Virus record (IMG/VR): IMGVR_UViG_3300031746_000094
Coordinates: 1 to 33,483 of that record
Length of the DNA stretch: 33,483 bases
DNA from: a virus
Reading direction: 5' to 3' (one strand)
Shown here in pieces: positions 1 through 8,732 of this stretch (its first letter is position 1; every line of letters begins with the position of its first letter). The translations under genes were made by a program, and so were the position numbers. The notes under the pieces were generated by a model. The model saw only the letters and a program-made list of their open reading frames with translations, did not search any database and was not told the origin of the DNA.

Positions 1-2
1 CC

Positions 3-944
3 CCTACCTGGGAGGTCAATCCTACAGTTCCAGCGTCCTACTACAAACAGAAGTACCACTCTGACCCGGTGGTCTTTTCAGTAGAGCACGGGGCACAGTT
101 CTCCGACCAGGTGTCCGGTTGGATTGAGCGTGAGACTGACCTGATTGCTTGTATCGATCCCAACTTACGTCCCAAGGATGCGGGGCCAGCCAGGGCTCCC
201 CACCAGATGGGCATCGACGTTGGGTTAGTAGACGACGGGACAGCCATAGCCATCACTCACCTTGAGGGTGACACGGTGGTGCTTGACTACCACGAGATTT
301 GGTACGCTGGCATGGACTGGCGGGAGGCTAACCCTCATCTGGACGGTGCTTACTCGGTTCCTTATGCCAGGACCATTGCCAACGTAGAGAGACTGGACTT
401 TGATGAGATCGCTCTCTGGATCGAGGCACTCACCAAGAAATTCCACATCACTGACGGCCTGTTTGACCGGTGGAACGGCATCCCCCTTGAGCAGGCGCTT
501 CACAAGAGGGGGTTGAAGCAGTTCAAGACCGAGTTCTTCACTCGGGATCAGTCGAGCAAGATTTACCAGTCGGCCAAGATGTTCATCTTCGATGAGAAGA
601 TCCGGCTGTACGACTGGCCCCGTGAGGACAAGAAGCACAGTCCCCTGATCTCTGAGATTCTGACCCTACAGGCCAGGCAGATCAGCAAGAACCAGGTGAT
701 GGTGGAGAAGCCCAAGAAGGCTGGGGCCAAGGACGACCAGTCCGATGCTCTGGTGAGAGCTATCTGGCTCTCCACTGAGCTTCTCCTCAACCAGAAGCAT
801 GTGAGCCATGGTTATGGCACCTACCGTCCCCACGTGGCTCCCAACGTCACTGTGGGGCACTACCAAGCCAGCAGGGCACGACAACACGGAGGCTTCTCGG
901 ACAGGACCGTTCCCCGTAGGATTGGCCTGAGGGGAGCCCGGTGA
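3..944 (+). CDS. terL: Terminase large subunit, C-terminal part (5' end outside window)
   Basis: The frame is open from the left edge, so the gene starts upstream and only about 313 residues are visible. It is the nuclease half of the phage DNA-packaging motor, which cuts concatemeric DNA while the missing ATPase half drives it into the prohead. The visible part starts with a TWEVNP segment typical of the linker after the ATPase domain. An RNase H-like nuclease core follows: GIDVG with the first catalytic Asp at codon 216, GLFDRWNG with Asp at codon 465, and KDDQSDAL with the third acidic cluster at codons 732-744. Order and spacing fit terminase nucleases. The stop TGA (942-944) overlaps the ATG of the next gene. 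An internal GTG at 69 could be mistaken for a start, but the homologous sequence continues upstream of it. Identity is firm; the subfamily is not resolved. Confidence 0.92.
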   Translation, partial: PTWEVNPTVPASYYKQKYHSDPVVFSVEHGAQFSDQVSGWIERETDLIACIDPNLRPKDAGPARAPHQMGIDVGLVDDGTAIAITHLEGDTVVLDYHEIWYAGMDWREANPHLDGAYSVPYARTIANVERLDFDEIALWIEALTKKFHITDGLFDRWNGIPLEQALHKRGLKQFKTEFFTRDQSSKIYQSAKMFIFDEKIRLYDWPREDKKHSPLISEILTLQARQISKNQVMVEKPKKAGAKDDQSDALVRAIWLSTELLLNQKHVSHGYGTYRPHVAPNVTVGHYQASRARQHGGFSDRTVPRRIGLRGAR

Positions 945-1192
945 TGGACGACCCTGAGAAGACCCCTCTGTTCTTCGCCAACAAGGTAATTCACAAATTT
1001 GTGGACAACCTGCTAGGTCGGAGCATAGATAGCAAGCAATGTCAGGCTATCCGTGTGGTGTTCCGCAAGCTGGGTGGCCAATGGGCTCAGGTTGTCGCTG
1101 GCGACCCCGTTCACGTTGGTCTCTTGATTCGTATCATCAAGGGGTGGGGCAAGTCGCAGCAGAAGCCCGAGCAGCAGGAAGAGTGGGAGTAG
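944..1192 (+). CDS. Small hypothetical protein between terminase and portal
   Basis: This 82-residue protein begins at the ATG overlapping the terminase stop (TGATG). A GTG three bases earlier is in frame but less likely, because translational coupling favours the ATG. The N-terminal half holds an amphipathic stretch (FFANKVIHKFVDNLLG) and the C-terminus is a charged Gln/Glu/Lys tail. No signal peptide or membrane segment is seen and I recognise no family. Its position suggests a packaging or head-assembly accessory, but that rests on context only. Confidence 0.7.
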   Translation: MDDPEKTPLFFANKVIHKFVDNLLGRSIDSKQCQAIRVVFRKLGGQWAQVVAGDPVHVGLLIRIIKGWGKSQQKPEQQEEWE

Positions 1193-1196
1193 CCTG

Positions 1197-1673
1197 ATGC
1201 CTGAAGTAGCACAGCAACTCTCCAACGGCCTGATCCGCACCATCCGCATCCAAGAGGAGGAGCGGGTTGAGCGGCATGCAAAAGAGGCCAAGACCCTCAT
1301 CGCTGGGATGGATGAGGCCCGAAAGACCATCGAGCAAGAGACAGTTCGGTTAGCGGACCTCTCTCAGAGGCTACGCACCCATGCTCTACGTCAGAAGGAC
1401 GATATGACCCCGGGGTACCTAGCGTACTCCAACGCTTACATGCGGATCTGTGGGGCTTTGAATCAGGGCCTACGTCGGACTGCGTCGATGGGGCGGGTCT
1501 TGGATGCGGCCAAGGCCAACCAAGAGGAGTCCAAATTGCGGGAAGCCCGTGAGGAGGAGGGGCGTCGTATGCGGGCTCAGAACCGTGAAATTCAGAAGCT
1601 ATCGCTACCTACCAATGACGATTTCGACCTTGTCTATGGGGACGGCAGCGGAGAGGTGACCCATGCCGAGTGA
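1197..1673 (+). CDS. Helical charged hypothetical protein, likely head-associated
   Basis: The 158-residue product is rich in Glu, Arg, Lys and Ala and has long runs free of Pro and Gly, for example around residues 15-60 and 110-140. This predicts an extended helical or coiled-coil protein. The start ATG lies four bases after the previous stop, with a GGAG-like site at 1186-1189. The 3' end overlaps the portal start by 11 bases, so it is probably translated in series with the portal. No catalytic motif is visible and I do not recognise the family. A packaging or portal cofactor would fit the position, but nothing in the sequence proves it. Confidence 0.75.
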   Translation: MPEVAQQLSNGLIRTIRIQEEERVERHAKEAKTLIAGMDEARKTIEQETVRLADLSQRLRTHALRQKDDMTPGYLAYSNAYMRICGALNQGLRRTASMGRVLDAAKANQEESKLREAREEEGRRMRAQNREIQKLSLPTNDDFDLVYGDGSGEVTHAE

Positions 1674-4600
1674 TAGATTTACCAACAGCAATGGGGGCTA
1701 CCTCGTTAAGACGACCTCCAGGGTGCCTGCCCAGAGGCCCTACGTTGCTAACCATAACAATTCAGGTCTGACCGAGAAGGAGAAGATCGCTCGTCAGATC
1801 AAGAGGACGGCTGCGGGTAATGATCGCATGGCCGGAGCCTTTGGGGGCGGGGGTGGTGGGGGAGGCTTCGGTAACACCACTCTATCCAATCAGGGCAGCT
1901 TTTACAGTGCCCAACTCTCTACCGACTTTCTGGAATTACCTCAAAGCCTCCGTGAGAGGCGAGAGGTCTATCGGCACTTCTACAATGCTGATGAGATCGT
2001 AGGTCAGGCCATTGACCTGCATACCGAACTTCCTCTGTCGAAGCTTCGTCTGACGACTCCTAAGCCGACCACGATGCCTGACGGCTTCGATAGTCCAGAG
2101 GACTATGGGAAGTACATCCTCGACTTCTTCCAGGGGATGTGCAAGCGGATCAAGCTCTTTCAGCGGCTCATCACCGCAAGCCATCACTACTGGCTGGACG
2201 GGACTAGCTGCGTCTTTGCCGAGGACAGCTCGGTTGACGTTCCTCCGGATGTGGGACACCAGAGGGTACAGATCAAGCAGGCCGTACTACTGGAGGACGG
2301 GTCCGCTACCGAGACGGTCCAGGAATCTTGGCAAGAATCCCCTGACCGTGAACAGCAGGAGCTAACCCACTACGCTCAGAACTACCAAGGGTGGTCTCGG
2401 CTCATCATCCTACCTATCGACAAGGTGAAGATTTCGACCTTCTCCTTTACGGACAAGGTGAGGGTTGAGCTGATCCCCGCTGACAGGGACAGGGCGCTCA
2501 TCCAGAAGGCCCTCAACGGTGACCCCGTTGCCGAGGAGATGGTCGAGGAAATACCCGAGGAAGTTCGCCAGCACATGGTGGATGGTAAATTGATTCCCTT
2601 GGGCACGGATCCTGATGAGGGGTCTTTCGTGTACCTCCTGATGGGCCGCAAAGGTGCCGACCAAGAAGTAGGATCCAGCATCCTGGATAGGTGTCACCTT
2701 CCAGGCACATCTGTACTCGCCAAGCGTCAGGGCGAAATTTGTCAGGTGGCTATTGAAGACCTGGACCCTGACACGGACCTGGTGCTCAGCCACACCGGGG
2801 CATGGCGTGAGTTTGAGGTAGGTGTTCGAGCTATCTCAGAGGACATCTCTTTGCTTGACGTGGCTAAACTCCCTCCTATCGGATGCACCACAGACCACCG
2901 GTACCCTGTGCTGCGGGATGGGTCTGTCATCGAGATGTTAGCTGGAGCCATTCAGCCTGGGGACTACCTCCGTGTAGCTCAGGCTCCTCTCACAGAAACC
3001 CTACATAGTTTCGACTTGTCCGAGTTCATGCATGGGCATGAAGAGACGTACCGGGCTCGGAAGTCAGGGGGAGAGACTTCCCTGCACCTGGAGGTTGTAG
3101 ATAAGTCCAGGGATACCTTCACGGTCAGCTACAAGAAGGAACAGACGAATCCGAAGACGGTTGGTCGCAAGAAGGATGTGAACGCTATCCTGGAATGGGC
3201 TGCAACTCTTACCGAGCCCGTCAAGATGCGTTCCGCTGAGGTCTGTGAGCGTTTTGACCTGCATCCCGTTACCTTGAAGGAGATTCGCCATCAGCTCGTT
3301 GAGCTTGGCTACGGGGTGACTGTCACGAAGGGGAAGTCCATTGTATTCCCCCCAAACGTGAGTGGCCTTCTCGCACCAACCAGTGTGGATCACGTTAAGA
3401 GTTTCCCCCGTCAGCTTGACCTGACCGCAGACTTCGGGTACTTCCTGGGATATTGGCTCGGGGACGGCTGGATCTCCAAGCAGGCTGGCCTTGACTACGG
3501 GACTTTAGGGTTCTGTTATGGCCCTCACGAAGCCCTGTCTGTTCTTTCAATGGAGCAGAAGATCAAGCCTATGCTGAACAAGCTAGGGGTGGCTTGGTCA
3601 GAGAGTCCCTACGATTCAAGCGCAGACCTCATGAATACAGGTGCCCTCCTCTCTGGCTACCAGGACGCCCTGGTCCGCTGGATGGCTTCCAACTTTGGGC
3701 ATACTTGTGAGGATAAGCACCTGCCTGGGTGGATCTTCGATACCCCCAAAGAATTCTTGTTTGGAGTCCTCCGTGGCCTCGTAGACTCCGATGGTGACGT
3801 CACCACCAGGAAATGGGGCACATTAGGAGTACGGTTCAGCAACACAAACAGAATTCTTGCGGACCAGGTTTTCCTTCTAGGTTCATCCCTCGGCCTTCCG
3901 GTATCGAAGACCAAGCCCACCAAAGAACGCTGGGTCAAGCAGCCGCACGGAGGAATGTCCTGGGCAAAGCCCATGTACGCTGTCCACTTCTCTCATGGTC
4001 CCTCAGTCAAGGTATTCTTTGAGACGGGGTTCTTGGCCAAGCGCAAAGACCCAGAGGTCTGGAAGGACGGCCGTTCTGGTTCTCGCCACATCGAGCACGA
4101 GGGTAAACTCTACTACCGTGTTCAGGGCGTTGGGACAGCACGGCACACGGGGCCAGTGTACAGTCTCAATGTCCACGAGGATCACACGTTCTTCGCCGGA
4201 AACCTCAGTACTTTCAATTGCATACGCACTCTCCAGTATCGCGACAAGCTCCGGCAGGCTCAGACACAGATTGCTTCCAGGGCCATGACCCCGAAGCGTA
4301 TCGTGTGGGCTGAGGGCCTCTCCGACTCCGACGTGGAGATGCTACGGGAGCAGGTGGACCTGGCTCTTGTGGATCCTGACTACTCCATCGTGGCCAACTA
4401 TGAGGTCCACTGGGAGGAAATGGGGTCCAGGGACCGCCTCTTAGACCTCTCCTCGGAGTACGAACAGACGGAGCGAAGGCTCTTAACCGGCCTTGGGGTG
4501 ACGGAGAGCCTGATGTCAGGTGAGGCTCTCTACTCGGGTGACCGCCTCAAGCTGGAGGTTATCAACAACCGGTATCTACTGTACCGTGAGGTTCTTCAGG

Positions 4601-5013
4601 AATACGTGGAGGAGTACCTGTTCAAGCCGGTGGCCCGTCGAAAGGGGTTCATCGAGAAGAACAAATGGGGTGGAGAAGTGGTCCTCTATCCCAAGCTCAG
4701 CTTCACCCGGCTACCTCTCAGGGACAGCCAGGACACGTTCGACGCGATGTACAACCTCTACCAGAAGGGGTCGCTGTCCATCGACGTCATCTTGGAGATG
4801 CTCAACATTGACCCTAGTGACACCAGGCTCAAGATTGAGCGGGATGTTCTCACGGTCTCTGACGCAACCTTTAACGAGGTTCTCCGGTCCCTGTACTCCG
4901 AGGTTGGCCGTGTTCTGGCCGAGAAGACTGACGTCATGGAGAGGATTGCCAAGTACCTCAAGCTGGAACTGAAGCCCGAGGAAGGTGCTCCCGCCCCCGA
5001 GGGACGCTTCTAA
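1663..5013 (+). CDS. Portal protein precursor with in-frame intein
   Basis: The 1116-residue precursor is a portal protein of the T4 gp20-like or large-phage type, interrupted by a 509-residue intein. Removing the intein (codons 2692-4218) leaves 607 residues, 343 before and 264 after. The portal forms the dodecameric ring at one capsid vertex through which DNA is packaged. Support comes from its place directly after terL, an N-terminal region with a Gly-rich run and YRHFYNADEIVGQAIDLHT, and a C-terminal extein with LQYRDKLRQAQTQIASR and RLLTGLGVTESLMSG, the stem and crown region of this family. Ligation at the junctions would give LDR-CIRTLQYRDKL, which reads as a continuous portal helix. 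The start overlaps the upstream gene; no better start exists before the first portal-like residues. Splicing is inferred, not observed. Confidence 0.92.
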   Translation: MPSDRFTNSNGGYLVKTTSRVPAQRPYVANHNNSGLTEKEKIARQIKRTAAGNDRMAGAFGGGGGGGGFGNTTLSNQGSFYSAQLSTDFLELPQSLRERREVYRHFYNADEIVGQAIDLHTELPLSKLRLTTPKPTTMPDGFDSPEDYGKYILDFFQGMCKRIKLFQRLITASHHYWLDGTSCVFAEDSSVDVPPDVGHQRVQIKQAVLLEDGSATETVQESWQESPDREQQELTHYAQNYQGWSRLIILPIDKVKISTFSFTDKVRVELIPADRDRALIQKALNGDPVAEEMVEEIPEEVRQHMVDGKLIPLGTDPDEGSFVYLLMGRKGADQEVGSSILDRCHLPGTSVLAKRQGEICQVAIEDLDPDTDLVLSHTGAWREFEVGVRAISEDISLLDVAKLPPIGCTTDHRYPVLRDGSVIEMLAGAIQPGDYLRVAQAPLTETLHSFDLSEFMHGHEETYRARKSGGETSLHLEVVDKSRDTFTVSYKKEQTNPKTVGRKKDVNAILEWAATLTEPVKMRSAEVCERFDLHPVTLKEIRHQLVELGYGVTVTKGKSIVFPPNVSGLLAPTSVDHVKSFPRQLDLTADFGYFLGYWLGDGWISKQAGLDYGTLGFCYGPHEALSVLSMEQKIKPMLNKLGVAWSESPYDSSADLMNTGALLSGYQDALVRWMASNFGHTCEDKHLPGWIFDTPKEFLFGVLRGLVDSDGDVTTRKWGTLGVRFSNTNRILADQVFLLGSSLGLPVSKTKPTKERWVKQPHGGMSWAKPMYAVHFSHGPSVKVFFETGFLAKRKDPEVWKDGRSGSRHIEHEGKLYYRVQGVGTARHTGPVYSLNVHEDHTFFAGNLSTFNCIRTLQYRDKLRQAQTQIASRAMTPKRIVWAEGLSDSDVEMLREQVDLALVDPDYSIVANYEVHWEEMGSRDRLLDLSSEYEQTERRLLTGLGVTESLMSGEALYSGDRLKLEVINNRYLLYREVLQEYVEEYLFKPVARRKGFIEKNKWGGEVVLYPKLSFTRLPLRDSQDTFDAMYNLYQKGSLSIDVILEMLNIDPSDTRLKIERDVLTVSDATFNEVLRSLYSEVGRVLAEKTDVMERIAKYLKLELKPEEGAPAPEGRF
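2692..4218 (+). other. Intein with LAGLIDADG homing endonuclease inside the portal gene
   Basis: The insert begins at a Cys codon (2692-2694, motif CHLPGTSV) and ends at Asn (4216-4218), followed by Cys as the +1 extein residue. Block A is the CHLPGTSVLA start. Block B is TTDH at intein residues 66-69. Block F is VYSLNVHEDHTFFAG near the end. Two LAGLIDADG-type motifs form the endonuclease: LGYWLGDG with Asp258 and LRGLVDSDG with Asp365/Asp367. Between block B and the first endonuclease motif is a helix-turn-helix-like stretch (VCERFDLHPVTLKEIR) that could aid DNA binding. The penultimate residue is Phe (LSTFN-C) where most inteins have His; active inteins with other residues here are known. 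The element excises from the protein and can spread into intein-free portal alleles. Confidence 0.93.
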
Positions 5014-5080
5014 AAGTCGAGCCTCAGAAGATTGCTCGGTTAGCCGAGACTAATCCTTGTATCTCCCAGCTATGTAGTAA
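5014..5080 (+). other. Short intergenic gap with a weak hairpin
   Basis: The 67 bases between portal and the next gene hold no ORF of note. A 5-bp stem (CTCGG 5035-5039, CCGAG 5044-5048, TTAG loop) is present but has no following T run, so it is not a convincing terminator. No clear Shine-Dalgarno sequence precedes the ATG at 5081. Confidence 0.3.
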
Positions 5081-6025
5081 ATGGATCGTCAGTCCACAAA
5101 GACCCGAGAGGAGCTGGAACAAGAGGAGGCTGCCCGCCTTGTCCGTCCAGCCCCCAAGTACAAGCCCCCACGCCGTGACCTAAGGCGGGAGCGGGACGAT
5201 TCTGACCAGGAAGTGGACCCCGATGAGGCTGCCGACCGTAAAGATAGGTCGGACAACTACAAGGACGTAGGGGGTTCAACCGGGCCTAAAGGGCGGATTT
5301 CGCCGCTGGTCGAGTCTATCTTGGCCCGGTATGCCATTTCTTCTTATTCCACCCCCAGTTTGATGACCTCCGTGTCTGAGAAGGCAGCCGTTTATCATGG
5401 CGTGGCCCCCTACAATGGGACTCCTGGGTACGCCCATTGGACACAGCCCCATCAGCGGGACCTTGGGGATGGGGACTTAGAGGTCATCCTCAAGTCCGCC
5501 AAGGACTGGCTCAAGACGCCGGTTCTGTCGGTTCCTCTGGTGGATGCTAACCGGGATGTCCAGCTCCGGGCGGCTCTGGATTTGGCAATCTTTGATGGAC
5601 CCTACAACGGGGCTATCCAGCCCAACGTCTACAACAAGCTCCTGGCCAAGCTAGCTGGGGTGGATGCGGACGAGACACTTTTGACACAGCGTAAGGCAAC
5701 TGACTCAACGAAGGTGGCAATCCCCATGAAGGCATCGAACGAAATCCGCAAGTTGGCAGCCAAGTACGCTGCACAGGACGCTCCACTGGCATACGACCTC
5801 ATGGATCTGGCGTCCAAGGTGGCACAGGAAGAGGGCCAGGACGACGACCAGGGCCAGCAGAAGCAGGCTCAGGACGACCAGGAGGGCCAACAGGATCAAG
5901 GCCAGAAGCAGGCGAACAAGTACGCTGGCCTCCGTTCGGCAGTGATCAAGGCGGCCTCAGATAACCCCGCTGCACGGGCAGCATTCATCCCAGTTCTTCA
6001 GGCTATCAAGAGCCTGGACGTCTGA
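5081..6025 (+). CDS. Head-region protein with Gln/Asp-rich linker
   Basis: This 314-residue protein begins right after an in-frame TAA, so ATG 5081 is the first possible start, though without an obvious ribosome site. The N-terminus is very charged. The middle (about residues 80-240) is a mixed, probably globular region. Residues about 250-278 form a low-complexity Gln/Asp/Gly linker (QDQGQKQ type). The last 30 residues form a helix, LRSAVIKAASDNPAARAAF, resembling short C-terminal helices seen on several virion proteins of large environmental phages (recalled, not searched). The same Q/D-rich style recurs in the scaffold candidate at 8733-9935. A head-assembly role is inferred from position between portal and protease. 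Confidence 0.7.
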   Translation: MDRQSTKTREELEQEEAARLVRPAPKYKPPRRDLRRERDDSDQEVDPDEAADRKDRSDNYKDVGGSTGPKGRISPLVESILARYAISSYSTPSLMTSVSEKAAVYHGVAPYNGTPGYAHWTQPHQRDLGDGDLEVILKSAKDWLKTPVLSVPLVDANRDVQLRAALDLAIFDGPYNGAIQPNVYNKLLAKLAGVDADETLLTQRKATDSTKVAIPMKASNEIRKLAAKYAAQDAPLAYDLMDLASKVAQEEGQDDDQGQQKQAQDDQEGQQDQGQKQANKYAGLRSAVIKAASDNPAARAAFIPVLQAIKSLDV

Positions 6026-6046
6026 ATCGAAGGAGACAGGTAGAAA

Positions 6047-6436
6047 ATGGCTATGTCAAAGCAAGCAAAGGCCAAGGTGGATTCCATCCTCGGTCGTCTC
6101 GACAAGATGGCTGGTTTCATCCAGGAGAACCGCGAGAAGCTCGGAATGGACTTCTCGACGGCCAAGGAACTGGTCAACGGCCTCGATGTCGTTGCCGATG
6201 AGATCGAGAAGATGGCCTACGGGCCGGAGTCTCTTTCCCGTCGTCAGGTCGAGGTTCTGAAGACCGCAGAGGTCATCCAGAGGGATGCCGATGAGTCCTA
6301 CATGGACACCTTCAAGAACCCGATGCAGCCGATCCAGACCAACGGGGACGAGCCGTACATGTCGGCCTACGGGGATGACCAGTCCTCTGCGGTCAACCAC
6401 GGCAAGTCCACGTCAGGTCGTCCTCTGGCTCCTTGA
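6047..6436 (+). CDS. Small head-region structural protein
   Basis: The 129-residue product starts at ATG 6047, with AGGAG at 6031-6035; a second in-frame ATG at 6053 is possible. The first 85 residues are helical and charged (KVDSILGRLDKMAGFIQENREK). The tail is polar and likely disordered, ending in SGRPLAP. There are no enzymatic motifs. It sits in a run of four genes between portal and protease and is probably made as part of the head operon. The function is unknown; an internal head or core protein is a reasonable guess from context. Confidence 0.7.
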   Translation: MAMSKQAKAKVDSILGRLDKMAGFIQENREKLGMDFSTAKELVNGLDVVADEIEKMAYGPESLSRRQVEVLKTAEVIQRDADESYMDTFKNPMQPIQTNGDEPYMSAYGDDQSSAVNHGKSTSGRPLAP

Positions 6437-6448
6437 GGTTACGGATCC

Positions 6449-7192
6449 ATGCCTGCCACCAAAACGGCTTTTATCGATTACTGGCGACTCTCCCGTGACT
6501 TTGGTCCGGGGGACGTGGTCCAGAAATTTATCCCTGGCTTCTCCGAGGTCTCTCCCTTCTACGGCCGTGTAACAGCGGTCCTGAAGGGCATTGGGTTCGT
6601 CGATGTCATGTGGCCGTTTGGTGTCGAGCGTGTCTCGCCTGAAGAGCTGGTAAGGATCAACCCTGAGTTCGCCTACTACCTGCCTCCGACTCTGGACTCC
6701 TCCTACTATCCAGGCTGGGATGTGGAGAAGTCCAGGCGGTCGTCCGCCAGAAGCCACCTCTGGCGGACGACTGAGCTTCCTCAAGGCTTCCACAAGGAGC
6801 TAGCGAGGATGTGGTCCAAGGGAGCTGGTGAGGTCTCAGCTTACGATGGGCTGTGGAACCGTTATGCCTCACATTCGGTGAACGATGAGGCACTCAGGGA
6901 TGAGGTACAGAAGTGGTACCGGTTCGCCCGGAACACTGTGGACGTGTACCTCTCGGAGTTTGCCCGGAAGGCTGCCACCTATTGGGCTGCACAGAATCGT
7001 CAGCATCGGGCTACGAGGGCAGAGGTTGAGGCCAAGAAGCCCAACTGCCCCAAGTGTGGCAACACCATGAGAAAGACCCTCTACAAGATGGCCGAGGGCG
7101 AGAAGATTCATCTCTTCGCTTGCCCGAAAGACCTCTTCATCATCCGTCGGGACGACATCATGGGTCCAGGCGGGGAACCGGTGGGCTGGTGA
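6449..7192 (+). CDS. Unknown protein with SH3-like N-terminus and C-terminal zinc ribbon
   Basis: The 247-residue protein starts at ATG 6449 with GAGG at 6435-6438. Residues about 10-70 (GDVVQKFIPGFSEVSPFYGR, then FVDVMWPFGVERV) have the alternating pattern of a small beta-barrel such as an SH3 or KOW fold. A helical middle follows. Near the C-terminus is CPKCGNT with Cys200 and Cys203, then Cys225 in ACPKD, a partial zinc ribbon in which the fourth ligand is unclear. I recall similar barrel sequences in other environmental phage head clusters but know of no assigned function. Position in the head operon suggests a virion or assembly factor. Confidence 0.7.
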   Translation: MPATKTAFIDYWRLSRDFGPGDVVQKFIPGFSEVSPFYGRVTAVLKGIGFVDVMWPFGVERVSPEELVRINPEFAYYLPPTLDSSYYPGWDVEKSRRSSARSHLWRTTELPQGFHKELARMWSKGAGEVSAYDGLWNRYASHSVNDEALRDEVQKWYRFARNTVDVYLSEFARKAATYWAAQNRQHRATRAEVEAKKPNCPKCGNTMRKTLYKMAEGEKIHLFACPKDLFIIRRDDIMGPGGEPVGW

Positions 7193-7219
7193 ACGGCTCC
7201 TCGGCTTCGTAGGATAATA

Positions 7220-8689
7220 ATGGCCTTCCTCAAGTACGCCAACGCCGCTGTAGTCAAGCCCAACGTCTCGATGCCCGCCTGGGACGAGGTTCGTCATCGG
7301 GCTGTGCAGTTGGGTACCGCGTTCGACAAGAGGAAAGCTTCTCAGGTTGTGCTGAAGGAGTACGACCCGAACAAGTTTCTTTTGAGTCACTGCACTATCA
7401 TCGCCTCGGTTGATACCGAGAATGGTCCTGGGCAGCTAGGGAAGCACTTCGAGGGCGGCTTCACGGTCAACCGAAGGTACGCGGACTACTACATCACCCC
7501 CAACACTTCCATCTACGTCAACAACAACCAGGATAGCTGGGAGCGGAAGATGCTCTTATCCTGCTTCAAGACGTTCGTTGGCGGGGAGAACTACGTCGAG
7601 CACCTTCAGATCCCGGAGCTGAGCAAGGGCAAGATCATTGATGCCGCTGCCAGGGACATTGGGGATTCGATCTACGTAGACATCCTTGTCGCCACTGATC
7701 GGAAGCACAAGCCTCTCATTGATGCGATTGCTTCTGGGCAGCTTGCAACTCTCTCTATGGGTTGTTCCGTCAGTCACACGACTTGTTCCAAGTGCGGGAA
7801 CGTCTCAGAGGATGAAACCCAGATGTGTTCCCACATCAGGTATTCGAAGGGCAACACCTTCGTAGACTCCTTAGGAAAGACTCGAAAGATTGCCGAGCTG
7901 TGTGGTCACGTCACTGACCCAACCTCGGTTAAATTTATCGAGGCGTCTTGGGTGGCTAACCCAGCGTTCACTGGAGCAGTGCTTCGGAATATCCTCTCCC
8001 CGGCTGAGATTGCGGGGCTTACCCCCAAGATGCAGTTGGCTTTCTCACAGCCCACTCGGGTTTCAGATCCAAGCATGCTTCAGAAGGCTGCCCGTAGGAT
8101 CTCACAGGATCAAAACCCTACCCAGGGGGATGTTCCTGCTGAGGGTGAAGTCCCTCCCGACCCGATGGAAACGGCTGTCAGTGAGGTGGCCGATCAGATC
8201 CGTCAGAAGGCTATAGAAAAAGTTCGGGGGGAGATGAGCCCTCAGAAGGCCGCTCCTGCTCCAGGCCCTAGCGGGTCTGAGAACATGAATGACACCCTGA
8301 TCAAGTCGGCTTTAGCGAGAAATCCGGCACTTCGTAGGGCTGCGGTAACAATCGCCAAGAGCGTTAAAGATCCGCTTATAGCCCGGAGAATCATAGATGG
8401 TCTGATTTACCACCAACGCGGTGGTTGGCAGGCAGTCCAGGCTCAGAAGTTCTCCAGTAGGGAGATTCTGGCCGTCTCCAGGTACGTAGACCTCATGAAC
8501 AACTACAGTCCAAGAATGGCGGGGGACAACCGAGTCTACCGTACAGTCGTGGCTGTTGGGGGTGCGGCGGCCTATTCAGATGTAGAGAGTTACCTGTACG
8601 CCTGTCATAGGGTTATGGGCAGGGACATGACACAGGCCGAAAAAGAGTCTTTAGTCGTAAAAGGACGCCTGTTCGACCTCGGACAGTAA
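7220..8689 (+). CDS. Prohead maturation protease with embedded zinc knuckle and C-terminal extension
   Basis: The 489-residue protein looks like a serine prohead protease that digests scaffold and capsid tails during head maturation. The key pair is His57 in LLSHCTIIASVD and Ser179 in LATLSMGCSV. These match the His strand and the (L/I)SxG Ser strand of the herpesvirus-assemblin-like prohead protease fold used by T4 gp21 and HK97-type proteases. The EASWVANPAFTGAVLRNIL segment near residues 240-260 is typical of the C-terminal edge of that domain. Right after the Ser strand sits a Cys189-x2-Cys192-x10-Cys203-x-His205 knuckle, an insertion not found in the smaller proteases. Residues beyond about 290 add a Pro-rich linker and a helical domain (LIKSALARNPALRRAAVTIA). 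The place just before scaffold and capsid genes is the expected one. Third catalytic residue not assigned. Confidence 0.78.
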   Translation: MAFLKYANAAVVKPNVSMPAWDEVRHRAVQLGTAFDKRKASQVVLKEYDPNKFLLSHCTIIASVDTENGPGQLGKHFEGGFTVNRRYADYYITPNTSIYVNNNQDSWERKMLLSCFKTFVGGENYVEHLQIPELSKGKIIDAAARDIGDSIYVDILVATDRKHKPLIDAIASGQLATLSMGCSVSHTTCSKCGNVSEDETQMCSHIRYSKGNTFVDSLGKTRKIAELCGHVTDPTSVKFIEASWVANPAFTGAVLRNILSPAEIAGLTPKMQLAFSQPTRVSDPSMLQKAARRISQDQNPTQGDVPAEGEVPPDPMETAVSEVADQIRQKAIEKVRGEMSPQKAAPAPGPSGSENMNDTLIKSALARNPALRRAAVTIAKSVKDPLIARRIIDGLIYHQRGGWQAVQAQKFSSREILAVSRYVDLMNNYSPRMAGDNRVYRTVVAVGGAAAYSDVESYLYACHRVMGRDMTQAEKESLVVKGRLFDLGQ

Positions 8690-8732
8690 TTCCTTTTATA
8701 CACCCCAATTTAGCAGGAAAGGCTGATCCACC

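Noticed and set aside
225-638. Open frame on the minus strand inside terL
   Set aside because: It lies fully opposite a well-supported terminase frame and shows no recognisable protein pattern, so I treat it as a shadow.
5035-5048. Hairpin after the portal gene as a terminator
   Set aside because: Only five base pairs and no T run.
5033-5062. Possible promoter TTGCTC / TTGTAT before the gene at 5081
   Set aside because: Poor box matches and 18-base spacing make it no better than chance.
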